DNA of 51,292 nucleotides from assembly GCA_002256935.1 (NCBI GenBank), contig NCGL01000015.1, forward strand, positions 1 through 51,292, in the 5' to 3' direction. Every line of letters begins with the position of its first letter. The stretch's first letter is position 1. Origin of the DNA: Bdellovibrio sp. 28-41-41 (GTDB taxonomy: Bacteria; Bdellovibrionota; Bdellovibrionia; Bdellovibrionales; Bdellovibrionaceae). The position numbers were made by a program, and so were the translations under genes. The notes beneath the pieces are model-generated. The model made no database searches. It was given only the letters and a program-made list of their open reading frames with translations, and had not been told where the DNA came from. Positions 24,220 to 33,449 of this stretch are shown piece by piece.

Positions 24220-24648
24220 ATGACGGAAACGCTGGTCCTGCAAACTCCAGATCAAAACGAAATTATTTTGGCAGTTCAAGAACGCCTAAAGACTAAGACG
24301 TTTGTTGGTTTTCGAGGTGATATGGGTGCGGGTAAAACGACGTTTATTTCCACGCTATTGAAAGATCAGGGCGCCGCCGTCTCTTCCCCCACCTTTGCTT
24401 TGCATAACACCTATAAGGCCTTTGGGTTGTCTATTGTGCACGTGGATTTATACCGCTTGCACTCGTCCGAAGAGGTAGATTCTTCGGGATTCTGGGATTT
24501 GTTTGCTGATCCCGATTCGGCGATACTGACCGAATGGGTAGAACGCATTTCAATTGATGAAATTCCACTCGACTGGAAAAAATGGTTTTTGCAAATTCAA
24601 GTGCAACCCGGCGGGCAACGCACGTATTCGTTATTCAGCTTTAGCTGA
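24220..24648 (+). CDS. tsaE: tRNA threonylcarbamoyladenosine biosynthesis ATPase TsaE
   Basis: A 142-residue P-loop ATPase that works with TsaB, TsaC and TsaD to make t6A37 in ANN-reading tRNAs. Motifs: GDMGAGKTT (Walker A, about residue 37), SSPTFALHNTY, IVHVDLYRL (Walker B) and the family's LTEWVERI. Length is typical. The ribosome site is modest (AGTAGGA directly before ATG). Its 3' end overlaps the converging lipoprotein gene by 18 bases. Upstream is only the chemoreceptor remnant, so its promoter must lie in or just after that debris. Confidence 0.93.
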   Translation: MTETLVLQTPDQNEIILAVQERLKTKTFVGFRGDMGAGKTTFISTLLKDQGAAVSSPTFALHNTYKAFGLSIVHVDLYRLHSSEEVDSSGFWDLFADPDSAILTEWVERISIDEIPLDWKKWFLQIQVQPGGQRTYSLFSFS

Positions 24649-25875
24649 TGTGTAATCTGGTGTTTTATAAGAGGATTTTACTGAGGACTTGACGACAGCT
24701 CTTGATGTGAAATCAGGATCCGTACAGGCAATATTATCTGCATCCAAGCTGCATGTTCTTACCAGGGTCATATTAGTTTGTTCTCGTTCAAGCGAGAACG
24801 GCATCGACATCAATTCTTTAGCTTCGCTTGAAATCAATTGACGCAAATGCTCTTCTTGCACTTTTGACCATGATTCTGATGTCAATGCGACGGTCACGGC
24901 CTTTCGTTCGCGTAGAGTTTTAATATCGCCTTTAACAAACGTCACGTTAACAACGATTTTCGCTTCGCCATTACTGATGTTCAGTGTGTAGGCGTTGTTT
25001 TGGGTCGGGGAAAAATCAAACGTGTAACGATTCGTAGTTTTTGGTGATGATCTTAGATCAGCAACTGTTTTTTTAATTTCTTTATTGCTCGTGAAAACGC
25101 GTGTGGTGCTTGTTCCCGTTGCACTGGTGATTAAATATGAAATCACGTTAGGTGAGGATTTAGAGCCCTCTAGTTTTCCATAAAAATGAACATCTTTAGA
25201 GCTGATCTCGCCGCCGCTGCCATACGATTTATATATGTTTTCTTTTTGTTCCTGTGCAATGGCAGGGTTGGCTTCAATCACATTGAAGAATTTAATAATG
25301 GGCTCAAATTGTGGGAACGAACGCATCGCTTCGGTCACTATGATTTTGGAAGTTTCAAAATGAGTGACGTCGAGGTCTTTGGCTTTGTCGCCTAGTTTTA
25401 ATACGCACATATTCAACAGCAGATTTTTGATGGTTAAGAAATTTGATGGTGTTGGCTCTCGGGGCGCGATTGCTTTTAGAGTGCTGACTACCGTTACGAC
25501 GTTGTCGGTTAAGCATTTTCCAAAGGCGGTTGGTGCTGAAATAGGAGGGTTGGTTACTACAACTGGAACCGAGGTCGAAGCCGCACCGTTTGTGGTTTCC
25601 GTTTGTGTCAGTGTGAAATCATCGTTTGTTAGTGGTTGGCTATCAGCTACTGGAGCGCCCGTTTCCGCTTCGCCTTTTGATGGTGCGGGTTGAGTTACGG
25701 GAGCTTCCAATGGGGCAGGGGCTTGAGTCTTTGTATCTTTTTTTGCGTCAGCTGTCTTTTGAGCAGCTGCGGCCGCTTTCTTTTCTGGAGTCATGGACGT
25801 GTTTTTTTTTGTGCAACCACTTAGTAGCAGGAGAGAAGCAGACAAAAGGTAGATCAGCTGTATACGTGTTTTCAT
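24631..25875 (-). CDS. Lipoprotein with Ala/Pro-rich linker, unknown function
   Basis: A 414-residue lipoprotein: signal peptide with lipobox LLSGC, then about 110 residues of Lys/Ala/Pro/Thr low-complexity linker that could span the periplasm or reach the surface, then a globular part from about residue 115 (FGKCLTDNVVTVVSTLKAIA). It has paired cysteines (GKC, NMC; RTC, IAC). The C-terminal domain has strands and helices but no family I recognise. It overlaps tsaE tail to tail by 18 bases and is preceded by a 170-base gap with no gene. Confidence 0.75.
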   Translation of the reverse strand: MKTRIQLIYLLSASLLLLSGCTKKNTSMTPEKKAAAAAQKTADAKKDTKTQAPAPLEAPVTQPAPSKGEAETGAPVADSQPLTNDDFTLTQTETTNGAASTSVPVVVTNPPISAPTAFGKCLTDNVVTVVSTLKAIAPREPTPSNFLTIKNLLLNMCVLKLGDKAKDLDVTHFETSKIIVTEAMRSFPQFEPIIKFFNVIEANPAIAQEQKENIYKSYGSGGEISSKDVHFYGKLEGSKSSPNVISYLITSATGTSTTRVFTSNKEIKKTVADLRSSPKTTNRYTFDFSPTQNNAYTLNISNGEAKIVVNVTFVKGDIKTLRERKAVTVALTSESWSKVQEEHLRQLISSEAKELMSMPFSLEREQTNMTLVRTCSLDADNIACTDPDFTSRAVVKSSVKSSYKTPDYTSAKAE

Positions 25876-26042
25876 GTCTACCGGGAGTGATTCAAAAATC
25901 GTGACATTTCAGGCTCATATAAAATGAATTTGACGGGTCGAGATTTAAGAGAAAGACGCAAAAAAGTGCCCGCTGTCTAGGTGTTTTACAGTTTCTATTT
26001 GTGAGCGACCATATTCAGATTTAAATTTATACTTTAATTAAA

Positions 26043-26759
26043 TTAAGTATTTTGCAGAAGTTCGTCGTTGGACAAACCAGTGATGCGCTTCATTTGATTG
26101 AACAAGTATACCATAATAGAAATCAATGCCAGCATCGAAGGAATCATAATGACTATGAACGACCATTGAGTCATTTGGGCGATTTGCATATTCAATGCGT
26201 CTGCGCGTTGCTCTTCTGGTAAGCCGGCCGCGATCGGTGTGAAGATGTAGTACGCAAGCGAGAAATTAAGTACGGCACTTAACACGAATGATGACGATAG
26301 CAGAATGGTTCCGCGTTTTAATAGCGTTTCGAATTCTTGTTCGCGATTTTTAGAGGCGATTGAACTTAGAATGCTATCCATTTTCAATAACTGAGGGTTT
26401 AAAAATAAAGTTTTCACAAAGGGTGCTTTCGTGAATGCTGAAAATAAAACGAACGAGCCTACCAAGATGGGAAACGAGGCTTCCTTAACAGCAAACCAAA
26501 TTCCTTCTAATTTCAAGAGTGCAAAACCGCCGGTGAAGCCGACGTTTAAAATCCCGAGTATTGAAATGTAGTTTGTTTTCTTTTGTTGAGTGTAGTCGTA
26601 GATCCCATACACAATTGGAAACGCCAGTGCTAGAAAAAGTGCTTCTTTTGAGCCGACCCATTTTCCAGCTTTGTTTAAAACAAAAATCGGAATAACTATG
26701 TTAAATAAAATATTCAATAACGGGTTTTCGCGTTGTGCTTGTGCTGGATTTTGATTCAT
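26043..26759 (-). CDS. VC0807-type multi-pass membrane protein
   Basis: A 238-residue inner-membrane protein with five or six helices. [53 protein letters not shown] and the [11 protein letters not shown] segment are the pattern of the VC0807 (septation-like) family, whose function is unknown. The start chosen (ATG 26759-26757) removes an arginine-rich upstream extension that is only the reverse of mutM. It is divergent from mutM with 49 bases between start codons, so the two share a control region. Confidence 0.8.
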   Translation of the reverse strand: MNQNPAQAQRENPLLNILFNIVIPIFVLNKAGKWVGSKEALFLALAFPIVYGIYDYTQQKKTNYISILGILNVGFTGGFALLKLEGIWFAVKEASFPILVGSFVLFSAFTKAPFVKTLFLNPQLLKMDSILSSIASKNREQEFETLLKRGTILLSSSFVLSAVLNFSLAYYIFTPIAAGLPEEQRADALNMQIAQMTQWSFIVIMIPSMLALISIMVYLFNQMKRITGLSNDELLQNT

Positions 26760-26808
26760 GGTCCTATCATTAAAACATTTTGAATAATTGTCCAGAAAGA
26801 TTGTTTCT

Positions 26809-27621
26809 ATGCCCGAACTACCTGAAGTCGAAGTCTTACGTCGTGATTTACTAGCTCGAATGCCTAAGCCATCTCGCATTCGTGCGATCCGGTTTTTATC
26901 CCCTAAACTCAGAACGCCATTAAAAATGCCTAAAGCGTTAGTTGGGAAAACGCTACTCGTACGAGATATCGAGCGCCGCTCAAAGTTTCTTATTTTCAAT
27001 ATTGAAGGCGGTGTTTTTATCAGCCATCTTGGAATGAGCGGGTATTGGCGAGCTGAAAAAGTGCGCTCAGAAATCAAGCATGACCATGTGATAATCGAGT
27101 GGGAAAACGGGGACTTGTGGGTTTATAACGATCCGCGTCGTTTTGGTGTATTCGAGTTTTACCCCGACTTGAGTAAAGCGAAGTGGTTTAGTCACCTAGG
27201 TCCAGAACCTTTCTCTGATGAATTTTTGGCCAGCCAAGTGGTCGATAAAATTCGACGTTCTGAGCGCGCTATTAAGTCGATAATTATGGATGCAAAAGTG
27301 ATGGTTGGGGTCGGTAATATTTACGCAAGTGAGGCGCTTTTTAAAGCGGGCATCAATCCCTTTAAAACCGGCAAACGCGTGAGCTCCGAGCGAATCTCGC
27401 GATTGCTTTTTGCGATTCGCGAAACGTTGGCCAAAGCCATAAAGGGTGGTGGTTCTAGTATTCGTGATTATGTGCATGTTGGTGGCGAGAAGGGACAGTT
27501 TCAAAACGAGCACTTAGTCTATGGTCGGAGTGGTGAAATGTGCACACTATGTTCGTCGAAAATTCAGTCGAAAAAAATTCAAGGGCGAAGTACGTTTTGG
27601 TGTCGAAACTGTCAGTCATAG
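26809..27621 (+). CDS. mutM: Formamidopyrimidine-DNA glycosylase
   Basis: A 270-residue Fpg/MutM that removes 8-oxoguanine and ring-opened purines from DNA and nicks the backbone. The start is fixed by [14 protein letters not shown]: after loss of Met the N-terminal proline is the nucleophile and E3 the helper. Other signs are [21 protein letters not shown], the H2TH segment [13 protein letters not shown], and a C-terminal zinc finger (CTLC...CRNC). All catalytic residues are present. It is divergent from the VC0807-type gene. Confidence 0.95.
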   Translation: MPELPEVEVLRRDLLARMPKPSRIRAIRFLSPKLRTPLKMPKALVGKTLLVRDIERRSKFLIFNIEGGVFISHLGMSGYWRAEKVRSEIKHDHVIIEWENGDLWVYNDPRRFGVFEFYPDLSKAKWFSHLGPEPFSDEFLASQVVDKIRRSERAIKSIIMDAKVMVGVGNIYASEALFKAGINPFKTGKRVSSERISRLLFAIRETLAKAIKGGGSSIRDYVHVGGEKGQFQNEHLVYGRSGEMCTLCSSKIQSKKIQGRSTFWCRNCQS

Positions 27622-27666
27622 TCCGACGCAAATAAATCTTGTCATTTTTATTTTTTTATTTGAACA

Positions 27667-27686
27667 TTGTTGATGTGTAACAATTA
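27667..27686. promoter_or_regulatory. Inverted repeat upstream of 27711
   Basis: ATTGTT-N7-AACAAT spans the upstream region of the small secreted peptide gene. Its TTGTTGATGTGTAA (27667-27680) recurs exactly at 36605-36618 before dinB. Confidence 0.3.
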
Positions 27687-27710
27687 ATTGCTAATTACAA
27701 AAGGATGTAT

Positions 27711-27950
27711 ATGAAGTTACTTATGGCTATCTCTTTGATCGCATTAACATTAACAACTGGTTTTACTTGCGCTAAAAATCCACCAGAAGCAGCAAAACAA
27801 GAAGCTCCAGCAGCAGATCCTGCAGCGGCTCAGCCATCTCAAGAACAAATGGCTCAACCCGCAACTGACGGCGCAGCTACGGCAAATCCTCCGGCAGCAA
27901 ATGAGCCAACTAACGAAATGCCTCAACCCGTTGAAGGCGAAAAACACTAG
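27711..27950 (+). CDS. Small Ala/Pro-rich exported peptide, possible lipoprotein
   Basis: A 79-residue protein: signal peptide (MKLLMAISLIALTLTTGFTC, with a weak lipobox GFTC), then about 58 residues of Ala, Pro, Gln and Glu with no fold expected. If the cysteine is lipidated it would be a flexible envelope tether. The ribosome site AAGGA precedes ATG 27705; the start could be there or at 27711. It is a one-gene unit with a palindrome and a strong terminator after it. No family is recognised. Confidence 0.65.
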   Translation: MKLLMAISLIALTLTTGFTCAKNPPEAAKQEAPAADPAAAQPSQEQMAQPATDGAATANPPAANEPTNEMPQPVEGEKH

Positions 27951-27972
27951 TCGTTTTTCTTATCAGTTAAAT

Positions 27973-28031
27973 TTTCTCTCAAGAATTCTTGAGAGAAATC
28001 GAAAGCCTGGATTACGTCCAGGCTTTTTTAT
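27973..28031 (+). terminator. Tandem hairpins: 26-base perfect palindrome plus intrinsic terminator
   Basis: 27973-27998 is a perfect palindrome centred on CAAGAATTCTTG. It is followed at once by stem AAAGCCTGG (28002-28010) with CCAGGCTTT (28018-28026) and a T run to 28029. The second hairpin is a strong terminator for the 27711 gene; the first may protect the RNA 3' end. Confidence 0.85.
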
Positions 28032-28113
28032 TTTGACGATCCGTCTTGCCTATCACTTCCTTTAAAGATTTAATATTAGTATAAATTATCTATAGCTGTA
28101 AGGAAGGAATCTT

Positions 28114-30555
28114 ATGGAATTTTTTGGATTTTTGCAGTCGTTGACTGGCTGGAGTATCCTCATCGGTTTGGTTGTTGCTTTGATGCTGGGGTTTGCTGGT
28201 GCGCCTCTTATCATTTGGGCTGTAGCTACGTTATTGTTTTTAGTGGGCTTAGGTGTGAACTATATTAGCATCGGTGTTGTAGCGGTGATCTTTGCGATCT
28301 TCGTAATTAAACCGATTCGCGCAAATACCATCACCGCGCTTGTGATGAGTTTATTTAAAAAGCTAAAAATTATGCCAGAGATTTCTCAAACAGAAAGAAC
28401 CGCGCTAGATGCCGGTGTTGTTTGGGTAGAAAAAGATTTGTTCTCTGGTAAACCTGATTTTGATAAATTAATGAAAGAGCCGTATCCAGAATTAACGGCG
28501 GAAGAAAAAGCCTTCATCGACGGTCCAGTGGAACGCCTTTGTAAAATGTGTGAGCCGTGGAAAGTGTGGCGCGACAAAGAACTTCCAAAAGAAGTATGGG
28601 ATTTCGTAAGAAAAGAAAAATTCTTAGGAATGATCATTCCTAAAGAATACGGTGGTCTGGGATTCTCGGCATTATGCCACTCTGAAGTGATCATGAAAAT
28701 CTCTTCGCGCTCGCTGTCACTTGCGATCACGGTAATGGTTCCAAACTCATTAGGCCCAGCGGAACTTTTAGTGCACTACGGAACAGATAAGCAAAAAGAA
28801 CATTACTTACGTAGACTGTCAGCGGGTTTAGAAATGCCATGTTTTGGTTTAACAGAGCCAATGGCAGGATCTGATGCCGGTGGTATCACATCAGCGGGTG
28901 TGGTATTCAAAGGTCAAGATGGTAAATTAAAATTAAAACTGAATTGGAATAAACGTTGGATCACACTCGCAGCAGTCAGCTCGGTGATTGGTTTGGCGTT
29001 CCGTCTTCGCGATCCGGAAAATTTATTAGGTAAAGGCGATGATGTTGGTATTACATGCGCGCTTATCCCCGCTACAACTCCAGGTGTTGTGATCGGTCGT
29101 CGTCATGATCCGCTTACAATTCCATTCCATAACTGCCCGACTCAAGGTCACGATGTTGTTGTTGATCTTGAAGAGTGCGTAGTCGGCGGAGCCGCTGGTG
29201 CTGGCGAGGGCTGGAAAATGTTGATGGAATGTCTGGCTGCGGGTCGCGGGATTAGTTTACCAGCGCAAGCAACGGGCGGTGCTAAACTAGTAACTCGAGT
29301 GGTGTCGGCTCACTCGGTAGTTCGTCGTCAATTCGGTGTTAGTATCGGAAAGTTTGAAGGTGTAGAAGAGCCTCTAGCACGTATCACAGCCAGCACATAT
29401 GCGCTGGAAGCGATGAGACGTTATACATTAGGTGCTTTAGATAAAGGTATCAAGCCTCCAGTGATCACAGCGATTCAAAAATACTACTCGACAGAGATGG
29501 GTCGTGACGTCATCAATGACGGCATGGATATCATGGGTGGTGCCGGAATTTCTTTGGGACCCCGCAATCTTTTAGCTGAAATTTATGTGGCGACCCCAAT
29601 CGGCATCACGGTTGAGGGTGCAAACATTTTAACTCGTACATTAATCGTATTCGGACAAGGCGCTCTGCGCGCGCATCCATTTGCGTATCAAGAAGTCATG
29701 GCAATGGAAGCTAATGATTTGAAAAAATTCGACGTGGCTTTCTGGGGTCATATGGGTCACATCGTAAGAAACCTATGCCGCAGTATCGTGTTGTCATGGA
29801 CACGTGGTTATTTAGCATTCTCGCCAAGCTGCCATCCACAAATGAAAGTGTACTTCCGCCGTTTACAATGGGCATCAGCCAGTTTCGCGATTCTTACAGA
29901 TGTAGCGATGGGCGCGTTGGGTGGAGATTTAAAGCGTCGTGAAAAAATTACGGGTCGTTTTGCTGACATCTTGGCTCATATGTATATCGCGACATGTGTT
30001 TTAAGACGCTTTGAAGCCGACGGTCGCAGAGAAGAAGATTTAAGCGTTGTTCATTACCACTTAAAATTAAACTTATCTAAAATCCAAGAAGCTTTCGACG
30101 GTTTGTTCGATAATTTAAAAATTCCTGGATTGCGTTGGTTCCTAAAAGGTTGGATCGGCGCTTGGTCGCGTATCAATTCACTAGGTAGCCTAGCGAGTGA
30201 TGGTTGGTCACATGTGATCTCAACTAAAATTCTTGAAGACAGTGATTTCCGCGATCGTTTAACAACAGGCATTTATATGCCAAAAGAAAAAGGCCAACAA
30301 ATTGAACGCCTAGAAAACGCATTCAAGATCGTGTTGAAGAGCGAAAACGCAGAAAAGAAAATCAAAAAAGCGATCAGAGAATCTGTATTGCCTAAAAAGA
30401 AAATCTTCGAATTGTTGGAAGAAGCGAAATCAAAGAATGTAATCACTGACGAAGAATTACGCTTGATCAAAGAATCCGACTCAGTCCGATTCGACGCCAT
30501 CCTGGTGGACGACTTCGACGAAGACCAATATCACAACAGAAAAGATTATCCATAA
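28114..30555 (+). CDS. fadE: Membrane-associated acyl-CoA dehydrogenase FadE
   Basis: An 813-residue protein, the size of E. coli FadE. Two or three N-terminal helices (about residues 12-65) anchor it to the inner membrane; the acyl-CoA dehydrogenase core runs from about residue 135 to 520 (GMIIPKEYGGLGFSALCHSE, CFGLTEPMAGSDAGG for FAD binding, GMDIMGGAGISLGPRN), with the long C-terminal domain typical of FadE. It makes the first oxidation of beta-oxidation, turning acyl-CoA into 2-enoyl-CoA. Strong ribosome site AAGGAAGG. It is a single-gene unit ending in a strong terminator. The later steps may be served by the genes at 44770 and 45641. Confidence 0.93.
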   Translation: MEFFGFLQSLTGWSILIGLVVALMLGFAGAPLIIWAVATLLFLVGLGVNYISIGVVAVIFAIFVIKPIRANTITALVMSLFKKLKIMPEISQTERTALDAGVVWVEKDLFSGKPDFDKLMKEPYPELTAEEKAFIDGPVERLCKMCEPWKVWRDKELPKEVWDFVRKEKFLGMIIPKEYGGLGFSALCHSEVIMKISSRSLSLAITVMVPNSLGPAELLVHYGTDKQKEHYLRRLSAGLEMPCFGLTEPMAGSDAGGITSAGVVFKGQDGKLKLKLNWNKRWITLAAVSSVIGLAFRLRDPENLLGKGDDVGITCALIPATTPGVVIGRRHDPLTIPFHNCPTQGHDVVVDLEECVVGGAAGAGEGWKMLMECLAAGRGISLPAQATGGAKLVTRVVSAHSVVRRQFGVSIGKFEGVEEPLARITASTYALEAMRRYTLGALDKGIKPPVITAIQKYYSTEMGRDVINDGMDIMGGAGISLGPRNLLAEIYVATPIGITVEGANILTRTLIVFGQGALRAHPFAYQEVMAMEANDLKKFDVAFWGHMGHIVRNLCRSIVLSWTRGYLAFSPSCHPQMKVYFRRLQWASASFAILTDVAMGALGGDLKRREKITGRFADILAHMYIATCVLRRFEADGRREEDLSVVHYHLKLNLSKIQEAFDGLFDNLKIPGLRWFLKGWIGAWSRINSLGSLASDGWSHVISTKILEDSDFRDRLTTGIYMPKEKGQQIERLENAFKIVLKSENAEKKIKKAIRESVLPKKKIFELLEEAKSKNVITDEELRLIKESDSVRFDAILVDDFDEDQYHNRKDYP

Positions 30556-30576
30556 TCCAAAAAAAGGTCTAAAAAA

Positions 30577-30605
30577 AACGCCGGCCAAAAACCCGGCGTT
30601 TTTTT
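30577..30605 (+). terminator. Terminator of fadE
   Basis: Stem AACGCCGG (30577-30584) with CCGGCGTT (30593-30600), preceded by A run and followed by T run to 30605. The dispersed GTGCCAGG element begins immediately after. Confidence 0.85.
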
Positions 30606-30775
30606 AGGTGCCAGGTCCTAAAAAACCCCAATCCTCCAAAAAATTCTCAACTTGGTTATTAAAGTGCCAGGTCCTAAAAGTGTCTCTTGTTGCGTTATCT
30701 GCTGAAGTTTATTTATGTTTCGCATCTTCCGAATTTCGTCTTCGGTTCGCCTTGGTACTTTTAGGACCTGGCACC
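30606..30775. repeat. Cluster of GTGCCAGGTCCTAAAA repeats
   Basis: Two direct copies (30606-30623 and 30664-30679) and one inverted copy (30759-30775). The second and third form an inverted pair around about 80 bases. The inverted copy abuts the stop codon of the subtilisin gene at 30776, and the first copy abuts the fadE terminator. GTGCCAGG recurs in the large inverted repeat at 51125-51175. Confidence 0.8.
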
Positions 30776-31750
30776 TTATGGTTCGCCGAAGGCGTCTACG
30801 GCTGAGGTTTTGAATTTTTGTATGTAGGGGGTGTCTACGAAGAGGGGGTTTTCTTTTTGTTTTTTAGTTGTGTAGACGGCGCGAAGGTTTTTTAGGTTTG
30901 TTTTAAGTTCTTTCCAGTTTGTGATTTTGTTTTCCTGGTACATTAAGTACGCAATTAGTGCAGAGACCTTTGCTGTCGCTTGCGATGTGCCGGATAGAAA
31001 AGCTCTTGAGTTGTTCAAGCCGAAGCTTTCTATCGAGACTCCAGGGGCTAGGAAATCGAAGCGTTTTTTTCCGAAGTTTGAGAATGAGGCCGTCAGCTGG
31101 TTGGTGTCGGCGGCGCCGATAGCAAAGATGTTTTCGACATCGTAGCTAGCCGGGTAGAATGGATTTCTGTCGGTGTTTAGTTTTTGATTTCCCATGGCTG
31201 CCACGATGGGGACGCGTTTATTAGCTAATTCCTGTATCCATTTTGCTTCCTCTTTGTTTGCCGAGTAGCCACCTCCGGAATAGTTAACGAGTTGTGCGTA
31301 ATTTTTTAAAGCGTATCTGAACGAATCGTTCGAGGCTTTTAGTAAATTACTGGAAGGCTCGTCTGAATCATAATACTTCAAAACCTGAAAGCAAAATTTG
31401 GATTCTAGTTTCAAGGTTTGCAGCTCTTTCAATAAAATGCCGGCGATATGGGTGCCGTGGCCGTGATGATCTTGCAGATCTTTTGAGTCATCAAAAAAAC
31501 TCCATCCATGGAGATCGTCGACATATCCATTGCCGTCGTCATCAACACCGTTTGTGACCTTGTCGTGACCATCGTTATCAAGGCCCATTTCCCCCGTATT
31601 CACGCACAAGTGCTTTTTTAGAGTTTCGTTTTTCATATCGATACCTGTATCGATGATTGAAATTACAAATCGAGTCTCCGTTTCGGTAGCCAAAGCGATC
31701 GATCCAAGAAGTAGGGCTATCAAAGCTGCCAAATTAGAATACGTTTTCAT
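30776..31750 (-). CDS. Secreted subtilisin-like (S8) serine protease
   Basis: A 324-residue exported protease. Signal peptide (LAALIALLLGSIALA), no separate prodomain, then the S8 catalytic triad: Asp in ISIIDTGIDMKN, His in HHGHGTHIAGI and Ser in LSGTSQATAKVSAL. DNDGHDKVTNGVDDDGNGYV is an Asp/Asn-rich, calcium-site-like loop. Lack of a prodomain means it may need another protein to fold. It overlaps the upstream RHS-like gene by 17 bases, so the two are made together. The 3' end is a dispersed palindromic repeat. Confidence 0.92.
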   Translation of the reverse strand: MKTYSNLAALIALLLGSIALATETETRFVISIIDTGIDMKNETLKKHLCVNTGEMGLDNDGHDKVTNGVDDDGNGYVDDLHGWSFFDDSKDLQDHHGHGTHIAGILLKELQTLKLESKFCFQVLKYYDSDEPSSNLLKASNDSFRYALKNYAQLVNYSGGGYSANKEEAKWIQELANKRVPIVAAMGNQKLNTDRNPFYPASYDVENIFAIGAADTNQLTASFSNFGKKRFDFLAPGVSIESFGLNNSRAFLSGTSQATAKVSALIAYLMYQENKITNWKELKTNLKNLRAVYTTKKQKENPLFVDTPYIQKFKTSAVDAFGEP

Positions 31751-32657
31751 TTTTGCCCCCTTGACGAAATTCTTTGCCCAATTTATCCGAGTTAGATTGA
31801 ATCAACAGGCGTGGACTGACCATTTCAAATACGGATTCGTGTTCGACTGAGGTCGCGCATTTTTTTGACTCTAAGATGTACTTTTTAGATTTTTTAATTT
31901 CGTATTGAAATGTAAACCGGCAGTCTTCTTTGTCTTTGAGTTCGACGATGCGATCCCACTCGCTGTCGTACTTCATTGACTCAAAGCTGCTGGGGCTGCG
32001 CCACAACGTCATATTTAGAAACTCATCATATTGATACTGCCACAGAGTTTTTTTGGACTGCATGACTTTACGAAGTAATCCTTGATTGTACTCGTAACTA
32101 AACTCAGTGCCGAGTTTTAAGATCAGGCGTTCGCCATTGATTTTAAGCTCCATCAGTCCCAGTTTTTTGCCCATTAAGCGTAGCATGTGTCCATCCTTGT
32201 AGATCACATAGATGGGATCAAAAGAAGAAGTAGCCGTCCAGTGGCTCAATCGTCCGTCCATAGAAAAGAAATACGTCGTCGTAGATTTTTCGTACTGAAT
32301 TTGGTGATCTTTCAGAGTTAACTTAAGCTGATTTTCAAGGTTCTCGAATCGGCTAGGGCTTGTGCGCTTAAACGTAAGTCGTTTCCCCAGCTCGCAATCA
32401 AACAAAGACATCTCGTCAGGTGTCGTTTTATCGCTAATGCTGATCTTGTAATCCAGATCCGAACACCAGTTGAATCCAAAAACACCTTTATATAAAGAGC
32501 GCGAGCTATAGTGGCGATTCACGATGATTTGTTTTTCTGTTTTTTCAGAGTGAGTTACTAAAAACTCACCAAATTCCTTTTTGACTTCGGCCATCGTTGT
32601 TGCTGCAATGAAAAACACATAGATAAATACACGAAAAGATATTGAGACATAGAACAT
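31734..32657 (-). CDS. Exported RHS-like half protein (DUF6531/YD type)
   Basis: A 307-residue exported protein. After the signal peptide (FIYVFFIAATTMA) comes VNRHYSSRSLYKGVFGFNWC, the hallmark start of RHS/DUF6531 domains, then YD-like strands (SYEYNQGLLRKVM, YQYDEFLNMTLWR, WDRIVELKDKEDCRFTFQYE). The usual long repeat cage, autoproteolytic core and toxic C-terminus are absent. It overlaps the subtilisin gene by 17 bases. A beta-sheet shell protein co-made with a prodomain-less protease might hold or fold that protease; this is inference. Alternatively it is the remaining half of a degraded RHS gene. Confidence 0.65.
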   Translation of the reverse strand: MFYVSISFRVFIYVFFIAATTMAEVKKEFGEFLVTHSEKTEKQIIVNRHYSSRSLYKGVFGFNWCSDLDYKISISDKTTPDEMSLFDCELGKRLTFKRTSPSRFENLENQLKLTLKDHQIQYEKSTTTYFFSMDGRLSHWTATSSFDPIYVIYKDGHMLRLMGKKLGLMELKINGERLILKLGTEFSYEYNQGLLRKVMQSKKTLWQYQYDEFLNMTLWRSPSSFESMKYDSEWDRIVELKDKEDCRFTFQYEIKKSKKYILESKKCATSVEHESVFEMVSPRLLIQSNSDKLGKEFRQGGKNENVF

Positions 32658-32778
32658 AGGACCCCCAAGGAAATTGCAAGGCCTCGGGAGTTACGTCAGT
32701 GGCGCCTGTGTATAAGGTCACATGGAATTCTTATACCAACTAAAAGTGTCTTTAAATCGAGCTGGCGTTAAAAACGAT

Positions 32779-32800
32779 GACAGGTGTATGAATACCTGTC
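32779..32800. promoter_or_regulatory. Inverted repeat in the 32658-32921 gap
   Basis: GACAGGT (32779-32785) and ACCTGTC (32794-32800) with an 8-base loop; GACAGGT occurs again at 32818-32824. Possible operator for the divergent genes. Nothing else was seen in this gap. Confidence 0.35.
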
Positions 32801-32921
32801 GTAGATGTACGATGAGTGACAGGTGGCTAAGAGTTTGAATAAAAAACCAACTTATCTGCTTTTGGTTGAACAATGGCGATTTTATTAGTAACTGATTCTC
32901 AAATTGATACAGGGGTATGAA

Positions 32922-33272
32922 ATGAAAGCACTAGTGATTTCTATGATTTTTTTCTCTCAATTTTCAATGGCAGCACGTATCGTGAGTGCGTCTTGGGATG
33001 CTAATTCACAGTCTGTGGTTGTGGATTTGGTCTATCAAGGGAACTGTTTAGCCCACAATTTTAATATCGAATGGCAGGCGTGCGCGGTCGATCCAACGAC
33101 TCAAAAGGTGGTTCGTTTAGGACTTATCTTAGATTCTGGCTGGCAAGACACATGCACTGGTGTCGATCAGTACCAAACGCTCACTGTGGCTGAACCGACG
33201 GATGGTTGTCCAACTCAGTCTTTGATTTTGAAATCTACCTCGTCAAAAATTCCCGTTGTTATTGAGAAATAA
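32922..33272 (+). CDS. Small secreted cysteine-containing protein
   Basis: A 116-residue exported protein: signal peptide (MKALVISMIFFSQFSMA, cut before ARIV), then a beta-rich mature chain with four cysteines (GNCLAH, QACAVD, DTCTGV, DGCPTQ), enough for two disulfides. ATG 32922 is chosen over 32904 because AGGGG lies six bases upstream and the signal peptide then starts cleanly. No family is recognised. A hairpin with one wobble (CGGTTCGA and TCGAGCCG, near 33292-33317) follows the stop and may be its terminator. Confidence 0.65.
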   Translation: MKALVISMIFFSQFSMAARIVSASWDANSQSVVVDLVYQGNCLAHNFNIEWQACAVDPTTQKVVRLGLILDSGWQDTCTGVDQYQTLTVAEPTDGCPTQSLILKSTSSKIPVVIEK

Positions 33273-33449
33273 TTAAACTCAAAGCCTCTAGCGGTTCGAG
33301 ATTCCTTCGAGCCGTTTCGCTCTTCGAAATACAATTCCTTATTCGACAAATAATCACTCCTTATGACGCGTCCATTTTTGTATTGGTACGCATTTTGTTT
33401 TACTAGACTTTTGGGAAGCTGTTGGTTTCAATTAGACACCGGGGGGATT

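Noticed and set aside
26760..27077. N-terminal extension of the VC0807-type protein
   Set aside because: The extension is Arg/Ser-rich and is only the antisense of mutM; the membrane protein starts cleanly at 26759.
32070..32085. TTACGAAGTAA, a match to the LexA box described for Bdellovibrio
   Set aside because: It lies inside the coding sequence of the RHS-like gene, far from any start, so it is probably chance.
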